DNA of 64,000 nt, taken from Rhodobacteraceae bacterium M382 (GTDB lineage: Bacteria; Pseudomonadota; Alphaproteobacteria; Rhodobacterales; Rhodobacteraceae). Location: assembly GCA_025141015.1 (NCBI GenBank), contig CP081098.1:812501-876500 (forward strand), in the 5' to 3' direction. This document shows positions 9,707 through 18,957 of this stretch, piece after piece. The notes under the pieces are model-generated. The model was not told the DNA's origin. It did no database searches and worked only from the letters and a program-made list of their open reading frames with translations. The translations under genes were made by a program, and so were the position numbers. Numbering within the stretch: the first letter of the stretch is position 1; the number at the start of each line of letters is the position of its first letter.

Positions 9707-10561
9707 ATGATACCAGCGGCGTTCGATTATCATCGACCCACGAATATGGGCGACGTGATCGCTCTTTTGGAGCAGCACGGTGATGATGCCCGTGTGATGG
9801 CAGGAGGGCACAGCCTGATCCCCATGATGAAGTTGAGGATGGCCGAGATACCGCATCTGATCGACCTTCAGGATGTCCAGGGTCTGGACGGGATCACCAT
9901 TCAGAACGGGCGCATCACACTGGGTGCTTTGGTGACGCAACATGACCTGATCAACCATCAGGAGCTGACAGAAAGCGCCCCAATTCTGCGCGAAGCGGCG
10001 CTTCAGATTGCAGATCCCCAGGTCCGCTACATGGGGACCGTTGGCGGCAATGTCGCAAATGGGGACCCGGGCAATGATATGCCCGGACTGATGCAGTGTC
10101 TGGATGCCCAGATCGCGCTGATCGGTCCCGGGGGTCCCCGTAGCGTTGCGGCACGTGAGTATTACCAAGCCGCCTATATGACGGAACGAGAGGACGACGA
10201 AGTTCTGACCGCGATCAGCTTTGACATCCCACAAGGCGGGTACGCCTACGAGAAACAAAAGCGCAAAATCGGTGATTACGCGACCGCAGCCGCCGCCGTT
10301 CAGATCCAGAAGAGCGCCGGTCAGATTACGTCGGCCTCGATCGCGATGACCAATCTCAGCGACGTTCCGATCTGGTCTGCGGATGCCGCCGCTGCGTTGG
10401 TTGGGACACCCTGTGATGAGCTGGCCGTAAAGGCCGCCGTTGCAGCAATGCTGGGAGATATCGACCCGGTCGAAGACAACCGTGGCCCCGTTGCGTTCAA
10501 GCGCCACGTGGCCGGGATCATTCTGGCGCGTGCGATCCAGCGCGCCTGGGATCGGGCATAA
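9707..10561 (+). CDS. coxM: Carbon monoxide dehydrogenase medium (FAD) subunit
   Basis: 284 residues, close to the 288 of O. carboxidovorans CoxM. FAD-binding motifs of the molybdenum hydroxylase medium subunit are present: AGGHSLIPMMKLR near residue 32 and TVGGNVANGDPGND near 111-124. It receives electrons from the CoxS iron-sulfur clusters and passes them to the quinone pool. A good ribosome-binding site (cagggagga) precedes the ATG. It opens the coxM-S-L order typical of form I enzymes and is followed by coxS after 12 bases. Confidence 0.95.
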   Translation: MIPAAFDYHRPTNMGDVIALLEQHGDDARVMAGGHSLIPMMKLRMAEIPHLIDLQDVQGLDGITIQNGRITLGALVTQHDLINHQELTESAPILREAALQIADPQVRYMGTVGGNVANGDPGNDMPGLMQCLDAQIALIGPGGPRSVAAREYYQAAYMTEREDDEVLTAISFDIPQGGYAYEKQKRKIGDYATAAAAVQIQKSAGQITSASIAMTNLSDVPIWSADAAAALVGTPCDELAVKAAVAAMLGDIDPVEDNRGPVAFKRHVAGIILARAIQRAWDRA

Positions 10562-10573
10562 GGGACCAACACA

Positions 10574-11068
10574 ATGTCAGACAAAATGCACGTCAAACTG
10601 AACGTAAATGGCGAGGACCACGAATTCCTGGCCGAGCCGCGCGAACTGTTGATTTATGCGCTACGCGAGAAACTGAACCTGACCGGTCCGCATGTGGGTT
10701 GCGACACGTCGCACTGCGGGGCCTGTACGGTAACTGTTGATGGAAAATCGGTGAAATCCTGCACCATGTTTGTGGCCCAGGCCAATGGTGCGGAAATTAC
10801 CACCATCGAAGGTATCGGCAACCCCGGTGCGCTGCATGTGCTTCAGGAAAGTTTTCGGGAACACCACGGATTGCAATGTGGGTTCTGCACGCCGGGCATG
10901 ATCATCCGGGCAACAAAATTGCTCGAAGAAAACCCGACTCCCACCGAAGAAGAGGTTCGCTTTGGCATGGCCGGGAATATTTGCCGCTGCACAGGCTATC
11001 AGAACATCGTCAAATCCATTCTCGCGGCCGCGAGCGAATTGAACGCCAGCAAGGAGGCTGCAGAATGA
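10574..11068 (+). CDS. coxS: Carbon monoxide dehydrogenase small (2Fe-2S) subunit
   Basis: 164 residues. The N-terminal plant-type ferredoxin domain has [15 protein letters not shown] with a downstream SC for the proximal-to-flavin cluster; the C-terminal helical domain has [10 protein letters not shown] and [11 protein letters not shown] for the cluster near the molybdopterin. All eight cysteine ligands are present. It carries electrons from the Mo-Cu site in CoxL to FAD in CoxM. It overlaps coxL by the ATGA at 11065-11068, which implies coupled translation and fixes the coxL start. Confidence 0.96.
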   Translation: MSDKMHVKLNVNGEDHEFLAEPRELLIYALREKLNLTGPHVGCDTSHCGACTVTVDGKSVKSCTMFVAQANGAEITTIEGIGNPGALHVLQESFREHHGLQCGFCTPGMIIRATKLLEENPTPTEEEVRFGMAGNICRCTGYQNIVKSILAAASELNASKEAAE

Positions 11069-13482
11069 ATGATATGACGCCTGACCAAAAAGAACGCTCT
11101 GCCAATCTCAAGGGGTTGGGCTGTTCGCGAAAACGCGTTGAAGATGCCCGATTTACCCAAGGCAAAGGCAATTATGTCGATGACATCAAACTGCCCAACA
11201 TGCTGCACGGAGATTTCGTGCGCTCCCCCTATGCCCATGCGCGTGTTGTTTCGGTCAACAAAGAAGCCGCTTTGGCGCTGCCTGGTGTTGTTGCCGTTCT
11301 GACCGCAGAGGACCTGGCCCCATTGGGGTTGCATTGGATGCCCACACTGGCGGGTGACAAACAGATGGTATTGGCGGATGGCAAGGTGCTGTTTCAAGGA
11401 CAGGAAGTGGCCTTTGTCGTGGCCAATGACCGCTATATCGCAGCGGATGCCGTGGAACTGATCGAGGTCGAATACGAAGAACTACCGGTTCTGACCAACC
11501 CGTTCGAAGCGATGAAATCAGATGTGGTCCTGCGCGAAGACCTGGCCGGTCAGACAGAGGGTGCGCATGGGCCGCGCAGGCATCATAACCATATCTTTAC
11601 CTGGGAAGCAGGTGACGAGGCGGCCACCAACCAAGTGTTGGACAATGCCGAGGTGGTTGCAAGTGAAAGCATGTATTATCACCGGACGCATCCCTGTCCG
11701 CTGGAGACATGCGGGGCCGTGGCGTCGATGGATGCGGTGAACGGCAAGCTGACCCTGTACGGAACCTTTCAGGCTCCGCATGCGATCCGCACGGTGGTGT
11801 CGCTGATCTCGGGCATCGAGGAGCACAATATTCGTGTTGTGTCTCCGGACATTGGCGGTGGCTTTGGCAACAAGGTGGGGGCCTATTCCGGGTACGTCTG
11901 TTCTGTCGTGGCTTCGATCGTCACCGGAAAGCCGGTGAAATGGGTCGAAGACCGCATGGAAAATCTGATGACCACGGCTTTCGCGCGCGATTATCACATG
12001 ACGGGCAAGATCAGCGCCACCAGGGACGGTAAGATCACCGGGCTGCATTGTCATGTGACGGCGGATCACGGTGGTTTCGATGCCTGTGCGGACCCAACCA
12101 AATTCCCGGCCGGGTTCATGAATATCTGCACAGGGTCTTATGACATTCCAGTCGCCTATCTGGCCGTAGATGGGGTTTACACCAACAAGGCTCCTGGGGG
12201 GGTTAGCTATCGATGTTCTTTCCGCGTGACCGAAGCGGTGTATTTCATAGAACGCATGATCGAAGTTCTGGCGATCAAGTTGAACATGGATGCGGCCGAG
12301 CTGCGCCGGATCAACTTTATCCGAAAGGATCAATTCCCCTACAAGGCTGCGCTGGGTTGGGAATATGACAGTGGAGATTACCACACCGCCTGGGACAAAG
12401 CGATGAAAGCGGTGGACTATGACGGGTTGCGCGCGGAACAGGCGCAACGGGTCGAGGACTTTAAGGCCGGGAAAACCCGCACGCTGATGGGCATCGGTCT
12501 GACGCATTTCACTGAAATCGTCGGCGCAGGTCCGGTTAAAAACTGTGATATTCTGGGTATGGGGATGTTTGACAGTTGTGAAATCCGCATCCACCCGACC
12601 GGATCGGCGATTGCGCGTCTTGGCACGATTTCCCAAGGTCAGGGGCACGCAACGACATTCGCACAGATTCTGGCCAGCGAAATCGGGTTGTCGGCAGACA
12701 GTATCACCATCGAAGAAGGTGACACCGACACCGCGCCATATGGGTTGGGAACCTACGGGTCACGGTCAACCCCGGTCGCGGGCGCGGCGGCGGCCATGGT
12801 CGGGCGCAAGATCCGGGCCAAGGCGCAAATGATCGCAGCCTATCTGCTCGAAGTTCACGACGACGATGTGGAATTCGACGTTGATCGGTTTGTCGTCAAA
12901 GGAGCTCCGGAACGCTTTAAGACCATGAAGGACATTGCCTTTGCGTCCTACAATCAGGCGATCCCGGGGTTGGAGCCGGGATTGGAGGCTGTCAGCTATT
13001 ATGACCCACCCAATATGACCTATCCGTTTGGGGCCTACGTCTGTGTGATGGACATTGACGTTGACACCGGTGTGCCGGAAATCCGCAGATTCTATGCGCT
13101 GGACGACTGCGGCACACGCATCAACCCGATGATCATCGAAGGGCAGATCCACGGTGGGTTGACCGAAGCGCTGGCTGTCGCTCTGGGGCAGGAGATCGCC
13201 TATGACGATCTGGGAAATTGCAAGACCGGGTCTTTGATGGATTTCTTTCTGCCGACAGCGTGGGAAGTGCCCAATTATGAAACCGACCACACGGTCACAC
13301 CCAGCCCACACCACCCGATCGGGGCCAAAGGCGTTGGCGAGAGCCCTCATGTGGGTGGTGTTCCGTGTTTCTCCAATGCGGTTCAGGATGCGTTCCGTGC
13401 TTTTGGACTGACGCATACCAATATGCCGCACGATCATTGGCGGATCTGGCAGACTGCCAATGATCTAGGTTTGCACGACTAA
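11065..13482 (+). CDS. coxL: Carbon monoxide dehydrogenase large (Mo-Cu) subunit, form I
   Basis: 805 residues. Holds the molybdopterin cytosine dinucleotide and the copper-sulfur-molybdenum centre that oxidises CO to CO2. The active-site loop reads SYRCSFR with the copper-binding Cys at residue 384, which is the form I signature (AYxCSFR) rather than form II (AYRGAGR); the first residue is Ser instead of Ala. The catalytic Glu lies in [13 protein letters not shown] at residue 759. Start at 11065 is set by aaggagg at 11051-11057 and the overlap with coxS; a longer frame from 10876 is an artefact. Confidence 0.96.
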   Translation: MNDMTPDQKERSANLKGLGCSRKRVEDARFTQGKGNYVDDIKLPNMLHGDFVRSPYAHARVVSVNKEAALALPGVVAVLTAEDLAPLGLHWMPTLAGDKQMVLADGKVLFQGQEVAFVVANDRYIAADAVELIEVEYEELPVLTNPFEAMKSDVVLREDLAGQTEGAHGPRRHHNHIFTWEAGDEAATNQVLDNAEVVASESMYYHRTHPCPLETCGAVASMDAVNGKLTLYGTFQAPHAIRTVVSLISGIEEHNIRVVSPDIGGGFGNKVGAYSGYVCSVVASIVTGKPVKWVEDRMENLMTTAFARDYHMTGKISATRDGKITGLHCHVTADHGGFDACADPTKFPAGFMNICTGSYDIPVAYLAVDGVYTNKAPGGVSYRCSFRVTEAVYFIERMIEVLAIKLNMDAAELRRINFIRKDQFPYKAALGWEYDSGDYHTAWDKAMKAVDYDGLRAEQAQRVEDFKAGKTRTLMGIGLTHFTEIVGAGPVKNCDILGMGMFDSCEIRIHPTGSAIARLGTISQGQGHATTFAQILASEIGLSADSITIEEGDTDTAPYGLGTYGSRSTPVAGAAAAMVGRKIRAKAQMIAAYLLEVHDDDVEFDVDRFVVKGAPERFKTMKDIAFASYNQAIPGLEPGLEAVSYYDPPNMTYPFGAYVCVMDIDVDTGVPEIRRFYALDDCGTRINPMIIEGQIHGGLTEALAVALGQEIAYDDLGNCKTGSLMDFFLPTAWEVPNYETDHTVTPSPHHPIGAKGVGESPHVGGVPCFSNAVQDAFRAFGLTHTNMPHDHWRIWQTANDLGLHD

Positions 13483-13515
13483 CGCATTTGGTGCCGGTGT
13501 TGCCGGCCAAACCGT

Positions 13516-13539
13516 CCGGAGGGGAGTATCCCTCTCCGG
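13516..13539 (+). other. Hairpin between coxL and coxD
   Basis: ccggagggg (13516-13524) pairs with ccctctccgg (13530-13539) through nine base pairs with one bulged T and a 5-base loop. It lies 33 bases after coxL within the only gap (114 bases) in the coxMSL-DEF series. No T-tract follows, so it may stabilise the 3' end of the structural transcript or attenuate the maturation genes. Confidence 0.45.
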
Positions 13540-13596
13540 GCTCCCGCCCAATTGCATCTTCGATCTGAAAGAAACGGGATCATCGCATTGACTTAC

Positions 13597-14463
13597 ATGG
13601 ACCTGCAAAAGCAGCTGGCCAAGGTCGGCTATGTAACATCGGATGATTTGGCGATGGCTGTGCATCTGGCCCTGTCCTTGGGGCGGCCCTTGTTGCTCGA
13701 AGGGGCTGCCGGTGTCGGCAAGACCGAAATCGCGTTGGCTTTGGCTGCGGTTCGCGACACGCAATTGATCCGCTTGCAATGCTACGAAGGGCTGGACGCA
13801 GCGCAGGCGATTTATGAATGGAATTATCAGCGTCAGCTTTTGACGATCCGGGCGGCTGCCGAGGCCGGTGAGACTGGCAAAGCGGTTGAAGACCGGATTT
13901 TTTCTGAAGACTTCCTGTTGCAGCGCCCCTTGCTCAAGGCAATCCGCCAGGATCAGCCGCCAGTGTTGTTGATTGACGAGATAGATCGCGCCGATGAGGA
14001 GTTCGAGGCCTATCTGCTAGAAATCCTGTCGGATTTCCAAATCACTATTCCAGAGCTGGGTACGCTAACGGCGGTCTCGCGCCCGATTGTCGTTCTGACG
14101 TCGAACGGTACCCGCGACTTGAGCGATGCGTTGCGCCGACGTTGCCTGTATGCGCATGTCGCCTACCCGGATCGCGAGACCGAGCTGGCCATTCTCAAGA
14201 CACGTTGCCCCGAAATTGAAGTCCGGTTGGCCCGACAAATCATCGGGTTTGTGCAATCCCTGCGCCAGGAGGATCTGGAAAAGAACCCGGGCGTCGCCGA
14301 AATGCTGGATTTTGCTGCGGCGCTCATGGGGCTGGGGATCGCGGACCTCAGCCATGATCCCATAGTCTTGCAAGCGACACTCGCCACGCTTTTGAAAACC
14401 GAATCCGATCGCTACAATATCACACCGGAAATTGCCCAGCGGCTGGCGGGAAAAGCAGCATGA
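13597..14463 (+). CDS. coxD: CoxD, MoxR-type AAA+ ATPase for Mo-Cu site maturation
   Basis: 288 residues from the ATG at 13597. Walker A is GAAGVGKTEIA, Walker B is VLLIDEIDRAD, and sensor-type TSNGTRDLSDALRRRCLY follows. In O. carboxidovorans CoxD acts as an ATP-dependent chaperone that completes the copper-sulfur-molybdenum centre. An in-frame TTG at 13588 lies better spaced behind aacggga, so three more N-terminal residues are possible. It overlaps coxE by ATGA (14460-14463); MoxR ATPases work with VWA proteins such as CoxE. Confidence 0.92.
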   Translation: MDLQKQLAKVGYVTSDDLAMAVHLALSLGRPLLLEGAAGVGKTEIALALAAVRDTQLIRLQCYEGLDAAQAIYEWNYQRQLLTIRAAAEAGETGKAVEDRIFSEDFLLQRPLLKAIRQDQPPVLLIDEIDRADEEFEAYLLEILSDFQITIPELGTLTAVSRPIVVLTSNGTRDLSDALRRRCLYAHVAYPDRETELAILKTRCPEIEVRLARQIIGFVQSLRQEDLEKNPGVAEMLDFAAALMGLGIADLSHDPIVLQATLATLLKTESDRYNITPEIAQRLAGKAA

Positions 14464-15647
14464 GCAGGGTGACAAAATTTGCTGCCCGAGATCCGGGGCC
14501 AGCGGCACGGGTGATTGGGTTCATGGCCCATTTGCGTGCCAACGGCCTGAGAGTCGGTGTGAGCGATGGGGCTCTTGCGCTCAGGGCTTTGGCCTGTGTG
14601 CAGGCCGCCAATCCGCGTCAGGTTCGTCGCGTGCTGCGTGCAGTTTGTACCGGCACGGCAGACGACTATACCCGGTTTGATGACCTCTTTGATGCCTATT
14701 GGTTAAACGGGGGGCGCGTCGCGGAAAAAACGGTTCCGGTACAATCTGCGTCCGCAGGGGCACAAGGCGTGACCTCCTCGCGCAAGAGCGGTGACTTGGC
14801 TCGCAGTGAGAGGAAGGGCAGGGCGACCTCGCCAGAGACCGGAGATGCGGATAGCGACGCAGACGGCGTGGGGACGCTAGTGGCGAGCACCGGTCATTCG
14901 GTGTTCAAGAGAGATTTGCGTGATCTGGTCGAGCCGAGCGACATTGCCGAGGCCGAAGTGCTGGCCCAAAGCTGGGGAGCGGCGCTGCGACACAAACGGT
15001 CGCGTCGTCGCAAACAGGCGCAAAAGGGCGATCAGATTCATTTTCGCAAGCTGATCCGCCATAGTCTGTCGACCGGGGGAGAACCTGTGGTTCTGCCTAA
15101 GAAACGTCGCCCGGACAGGCCTTTGAAAATCACGGCCATTTGCGATGTTTCTGGGTCGATGACTGTGTATTCGCGGATTTTTCTGGCCTTTATCATGGGG
15201 CTTATGCGGGCGGATGATGCATGTGATGCCTATCTGTTCCACACCCGTCTCGTCCGCATAACCGATGCTTTGCGGGACAAGGATACCCTGCGTGCGTTGG
15301 GGCGATTGTCACTGCTGGCAGAAGGGTTTGGCGGCGGATCACAGATTGGCGCATCGCTGTCGTTGTTCTCGCGCAGCTATGCGCGCCGGTTTGTGGATGG
15401 ACGAACCGTGGTTCTGATCCTGTCGGACGGCTACGACTCGGCGGGATCTGATCAGATTGGCACGGCTCTGGCGGCGCTGAAGAAACGCGGATGCAAGATC
15501 ATCTGGCTGAACCCCCTCAAAGGGTGGGAGGGGTATGAGCCAGTGGCGCGCGGGATGGCGGCGGCGCTGCCGCATCTCGACCTGTTTCAAGCGGCGAATA
15601 CTTTGGCCGACTTGGCCGCATTGGAACCGGAGCTGGTAAAGATATGA
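14460..15647 (+). CDS. coxE: CoxE, VWA-domain maturation protein
   Basis: 395 residues. The C-terminal half is a von Willebrand factor A domain with a metal-ion-dependent adhesion motif CDVSGSMTVYS (DxSxS) and a later LSDGYDS. The middle (about 90-145) is a low-complexity Ser/Ala/Gly/Asp linker. It partners the CoxD ATPase; in O. carboxidovorans CoxDEF together add sulfur and copper to the Mo site. It overlaps coxD and coxF by four bases on each side, showing a tightly coupled unit. Confidence 0.92.
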   Translation: MSRVTKFAARDPGPAARVIGFMAHLRANGLRVGVSDGALALRALACVQAANPRQVRRVLRAVCTGTADDYTRFDDLFDAYWLNGGRVAEKTVPVQSASAGAQGVTSSRKSGDLARSERKGRATSPETGDADSDADGVGTLVASTGHSVFKRDLRDLVEPSDIAEAEVLAQSWGAALRHKRSRRRKQAQKGDQIHFRKLIRHSLSTGGEPVVLPKKRRPDRPLKITAICDVSGSMTVYSRIFLAFIMGLMRADDACDAYLFHTRLVRITDALRDKDTLRALGRLSLLAEGFGGGSQIGASLSLFSRSYARRFVDGRTVVLILSDGYDSAGSDQIGTALAALKKRGCKIIWLNPLKGWEGYEPVARGMAAALPHLDLFQAANTLADLAALEPELVKI

Positions 15648-16447
15648 CCCCGGCAGAGATGACAGATACCGATATTGGCACCTTGGCGCGCAAGATGCGG
15701 GCCGAACGGAAACCATTTGCCATTGCCACAGTCATTCGCACCGTCGGAGCAACCGCTGCGAAACCCGGTGCCAAGGCGATTTTGGATGCAGACGGAACGA
15801 TCCTGCAAGGCTGGATTGGCGGTGGGTGTGTCAAAGGGGCTCTGGCCAAGGCCGCCGCGCGGGCCGTGGCCGAGGGCAAGCCACAGTTGATTTCGCTGCA
15901 TCCGCAGGATGTGCTGGAAGAAAAGGGAATTGTCGCTGGCGAAGATGTAGATGGGGTACGGTTCGCCCGCAATGGTTGCCCGTCCAAAGGGTCAATTGAT
16001 ATCTTTGTAGAAACGGTTCTGCCACAGCCTGAGTTGGTGATTTTTGGCCAATCTCCGGTCGCGCGCGCGCTGGGCAATTTGGCCGAGCAGTTCCAGTGGA
16101 CTGTTGCGGTCTCGCCAACCACACCTGCCGCGCTGGAACACCCCGGATTCCAAAATCGAATGGTCGTTGTGGCGACACAGGGACAGGCTGATCTTGACAG
16201 TCTGCGCAGCGCGCTTGCAGCGTCAGCCCAATTTATTGCGTTTGTCGGGAGCCGACGCAAGTTTGCGGCCCTGGCAGACCAGTTGATCGCAGAAGGAATT
16301 CCACAGAAGGCGCTCGCAAAGGTCCAGGCCCCCGCAGGGTTGCACATCGGTGCTGTGACACCGGATGAAATTGCGCTGTCGATCCTGGCACAGCTGACAC
16401 AGGTGCGGCGTGGCCACCTGCGTGGTGCTGGGGGGGGCGATGCATAG
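15644..16447 (+). CDS. coxF: CoxF/CoxI-type XdhC-family maturation factor
   Basis: 267 residues. The N-terminal XdhC/CoxI part has TVIRTVGATAAKPGAKAI and GWIGGGCVKGAL; the C-terminal part is a nucleotide-binding fold (VIFGQSPVARALGNLA, then FVGSRRKFAAL). XdhC proteins bind molybdenum cofactor and help its sulfuration and insertion. Position directly after coxE and overlap by ATGA make CoxF the best name, though CoxI of O. carboxidovorans is of the same family. Only one such gene is in the window. Confidence 0.85.
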   Translation: MTPAEMTDTDIGTLARKMRAERKPFAIATVIRTVGATAAKPGAKAILDADGTILQGWIGGGCVKGALAKAAARAVAEGKPQLISLHPQDVLEEKGIVAGEDVDGVRFARNGCPSKGSIDIFVETVLPQPELVIFGQSPVARALGNLAEQFQWTVAVSPTTPAALEHPGFQNRMVVVATQGQADLDSLRSALAASAQFIAFVGSRRKFAALADQLIAEGIPQKALAKVQAPAGLHIGAVTPDEIALSILAQLTQVRRGHLRGAGGGDA

Positions 16448-16580
16448 GGTGTTGGCATTCTTCGTTTTGGCTCCACCGCAGGGTGATACAGTGCCGATCG
16501 CTCCCATCAACCGGTACCACGAAACCGAAATTATCGCAGGACGTCCACCATGTCCTGTCATTCAGGAGGGCTATTCACTC

Positions 16581-16682
16581 ATGCGAAAAATCCTGTTGAG
16601 CGTGTTCAAAAAACTCAAATCAAAACCTCTGACAGCCGAACAGGCAGAGGTTTTGGCGAACGTAAAATTCCCCTGTTGCTAA
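16581..16682 (+). CDS. 33-residue micro-protein inside the cox operon, ending Cys-Cys
   Basis: Starts MRKILLSVFKKLKSK, continues with an acidic helix-like stretch (TAEQAEVLANVKF) and ends PCC. The ribosome-binding site caggaggg at 16563-16570 is one of the best in the region and is spaced 10 bases from the ATG. Stop and next start (coxG, 16696) are 13 bases apart, so it is expressed with the cox genes if at all. The N-terminal half is basic and amphipathic; the C-terminal cysteine pair could bind metal. I do not recognise a family. Longer in-frame extensions back to 16410 overlap coxF and are unlikely. Confidence 0.6.
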   Translation: MRKILLSVFKKLKSKPLTAEQAEVLANVKFPCC

Positions 16683-16695
16683 GAAGGACACCCAG

Positions 16696-17145
16696 ATGGA
16701 ATTGACAGACGAAATCACAATCAATGCCCCGATTTCAGTTGTTTATGAGGCTTTGAATAACCCGGAGGTGTTGCAGCAGTGTATCCCGGGATGCGAAGAG
16801 TTGATCAAACACTCAGATACAGAGCTGGAAGCCAAGGTCGTGCTGAAAGTCGGACCCGTCAAGGCGCGGTTCAGTGGGAATGTTGAGCTTGACACCTCGG
16901 GAGCGCCCAATGCGTTTTCCCTGACCGGGCAGGGCAATGGTGGAACCGCCGGACATGCCAAGGGCGGTGCTGATGTCACGCTCCAAGAGGTCGGTGGCGC
17001 GACCATTCTGAAATATGAAGCCAAGGCGGAGATCGGTGGCAAGCTTGCCCAGCTTGGCGGGCGTTTGATCCAAAGCACAGCCAAGAAACTGGCCGCAAAA
17101 TTCTTTAAGACGTTTGCAGAAGTGGTCGAGACGGTTGATGCCTGA
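16696..17145 (+). CDS. coxG: CoxG, SRPBCC-family protein
   Basis: 149 residues with the CoxG pattern: MELTDEITINAPISVVYEAL at the start, CIPGCEEL, KVGPVKARFSG, GGADVTL and a C-terminal helix KKLAAKFFKTFAEVV. The fold is a START/SRPBCC hydrophobic cavity. In O. carboxidovorans CoxG helps anchor CO dehydrogenase to the membrane; related proteins in mycobacteria deliver lipid quinone to the enzyme. The ribosome-binding site is aaggaca. This is the last cox gene here; coxB, coxH, coxI and coxK are absent from the window. Confidence 0.92.
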   Translation: MELTDEITINAPISVVYEALNNPEVLQQCIPGCEELIKHSDTELEAKVVLKVGPVKARFSGNVELDTSGAPNAFSLTGQGNGGTAGHAKGGADVTLQEVGGATILKYEAKAEIGGKLAQLGGRLIQSTAKKLAAKFFKTFAEVVETVDA

Positions 17146-17366
17146 CCGCCGGAAGTAGGCGCGTGTACTTATCCCTGCGTTTGTTTTCCGTGTTGTATAT
17201 CTGGTTGGAAGACAGCCGATCCCCAGCGTGTAGGGCGCAAGGAATGGGAAGCGGCCGGTCATGTTGTTCAGGGTGCCTCTGAAATAGCGCGATCATGTGC
17301 TTGGGCATGGCTGCCCCGGTCACCACAGACTACGTTGGCCCACCAAAGGGCGGGCCAGCGTATGGG

Positions 17367-18743
17367 TCATGTTGTTGGCAGGACATCGTTCAGGGCGTCG
17401 GCTGTTGCGCTGACAATCACATCTGCTTCCGCCCGTGTCAGGCACATCGGCGGGGCCAGACCTATGATATCCCCCTGTGGCATGGCCCGTGCGATCACGC
17501 CGCGTTTCAGCATTCCACCCACAACCGATGGGCCCGCTTTGAGCCCTGCATCCAAAGGTGCGCGGCTTCTGCGATCAGCTGTGAGTTCAACAGCGCACAG
17601 CATACCTTCGCCGCGGATTTCACCGACATTCGGATGTTCGGCCAGTGCCTTTTTCATCTGGGCATTCAAATAGGCACCCACCGTAGCGGCGTTTTTAACC
17701 AATCCCAGATCGTCGATCAATTTCAGATTGGCTACGCCGGCTGCGGCGCAGATCGGGTGGGCGGAATAGGTCCAGCCATGGCCAATGGGACCAAAGGCAT
17801 CGGTCCCATCTTCGAGTACCTTCCAGACCCTGTCGGAGACGATGGAGCCGGACAAAGGCGCATAGGCAGATGTCAGCCCCTTGGCGATGGTGATGATGTC
17901 CGGTTCGATCCCATAGTGTTGCGACCCGAACATGCTGCCCAATCGACCAAATCCGGTGACCACTTCATCTGCGATCAGAAGGATGTCATATTTTTTCAGC
18001 ACGTCCTGAATCGCCGCCCAATATCCGGCAGGCGGCGGGACAATGCCGCCGGTGCCCAAAACCGGCTCGCCTATAAAGGCGGCAATTGTGTCGGGGCCTT
18101 CGGCCTGGATCATCTTGTCCAACTCGGTGGCGCAATGGGCGCTGAACTCCTCTTCGCTCATTGTGGCGTCCGGGCGGCGATAGTAATAGGGCGCTTCGGT
18201 GTGGATCACCTGCGCCAGCGGCAGGTCGAACTTCTTGTGAAACAGTTCAAGCCCGGTCAGCGATCCGGTCATCAACCCCGACCCGTGATAACCACGCCAG
18301 CGCGAGATGATCTTCTTCTTTTCCGGGCGGCCCAGGATATTGTTGTAATACCAGATCAGTTTGATGTTGGTTTCATTGGCGTCCGAGCCGGACAATCCAA
18401 AATAGACCTTGGACATATTGGACGGAGCCCGGTCCAGGATCATTTTGGCCAGGGTGATTGACGCCTCGGTGCCATGACCGACGTAGGAATGATAATAGGC
18501 CAGTTCCTGTGCCTGGGCGGCGATGGCGTCTGAAATCTCGGTTCGGCCATAGCCGACGTTCACGCAATACAGCCCGGCAAACCCATCCAACAGGCGGGTG
18601 CCGTCGCGGTCTTCGATGTAGACACCGCTGCCGCCCGTGACAATCCGGTTGGGCAGATCCCCGCGGGCAAAATCCGCAAGATGGGTCGATGGGTGAAAGA
18701 AATTCTCGCGATCCCATTGATCCAGTTGATCGTTCTTCAACAT
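17367..18743 (-). CDS. Class III (omega-amino acid) PLP aminotransferase
   Basis: 458 residues, fold type I. The cofactor lysine is in TIAKGLTSAYAPLSG, the aspartate contacting the PLP nitrogen in LLIADEVVTGFGRLG, and the phosphate region in LSGSDANETNIKL. The N-terminal HLADFARGDLP and GYHGSG segments fit omega-amino acid:pyruvate transaminases (beta-alanine, taurine, putrescine or related amines). ggagag precedes the ATG. Its neighbours on the same strand are an ArgE-like deacetylase and amine-demethylating enzymes, so a role in using amine nitrogen is likely. The exact amine cannot be told. Confidence 0.88.
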   Translation of the reverse strand: MLKNDQLDQWDRENFFHPSTHLADFARGDLPNRIVTGGSGVYIEDRDGTRLLDGFAGLYCVNVGYGRTEISDAIAAQAQELAYYHSYVGHGTEASITLAKMILDRAPSNMSKVYFGLSGSDANETNIKLIWYYNNILGRPEKKKIISRWRGYHGSGLMTGSLTGLELFHKKFDLPLAQVIHTEAPYYYRRPDATMSEEEFSAHCATELDKMIQAEGPDTIAAFIGEPVLGTGGIVPPPAGYWAAIQDVLKKYDILLIADEVVTGFGRLGSMFGSQHYGIEPDIITIAKGLTSAYAPLSGSIVSDRVWKVLEDGTDAFGPIGHGWTYSAHPICAAAGVANLKLIDDLGLVKNAATVGAYLNAQMKKALAEHPNVGEIRGEGMLCAVELTADRRSRAPLDAGLKAGPSVVGGMLKRGVIARAMPQGDIIGLAPPMCLTRAEADVIVSATADALNDVLPTT

Positions 18744-18957
18744 CTATCTCTCCTCAGGTCCGGGGTGTTGGGGTATTTGGCAATCAGTTGGCTACTGCGA
18801 TCAAAAGACACGGTCATCGCGCATTCAAAACAGTTGGGTAACGAACAGGTTTGCGGCGACATCGCCTTGGATCGCGCCAGGTGCGAATTACCATTCTTGC
18901 GCTGGGCCTTGTAACGTACGGGCAGGGAAAAATGCGGTTGCATGGATGGCCCGGTTT

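Noticed and set aside
10876-11064. N-terminal extension of coxL
   Set aside because: It overlaps coxS in another frame; the ATG at 11065 has aaggagg and matches the family's start.
11065-13482. Form II (putative) CO dehydrogenase
   Set aside because: The loop is SYRCSFR with the copper Cys and the order is M-S-L; form II has AYRGAGR and order S-L-M.
17295-18461. Long plus-strand frame of 388 codons
   Set aside because: It is the antisense shadow of the class III aminotransferase gene, whose cofactor and substrate motifs are intact.
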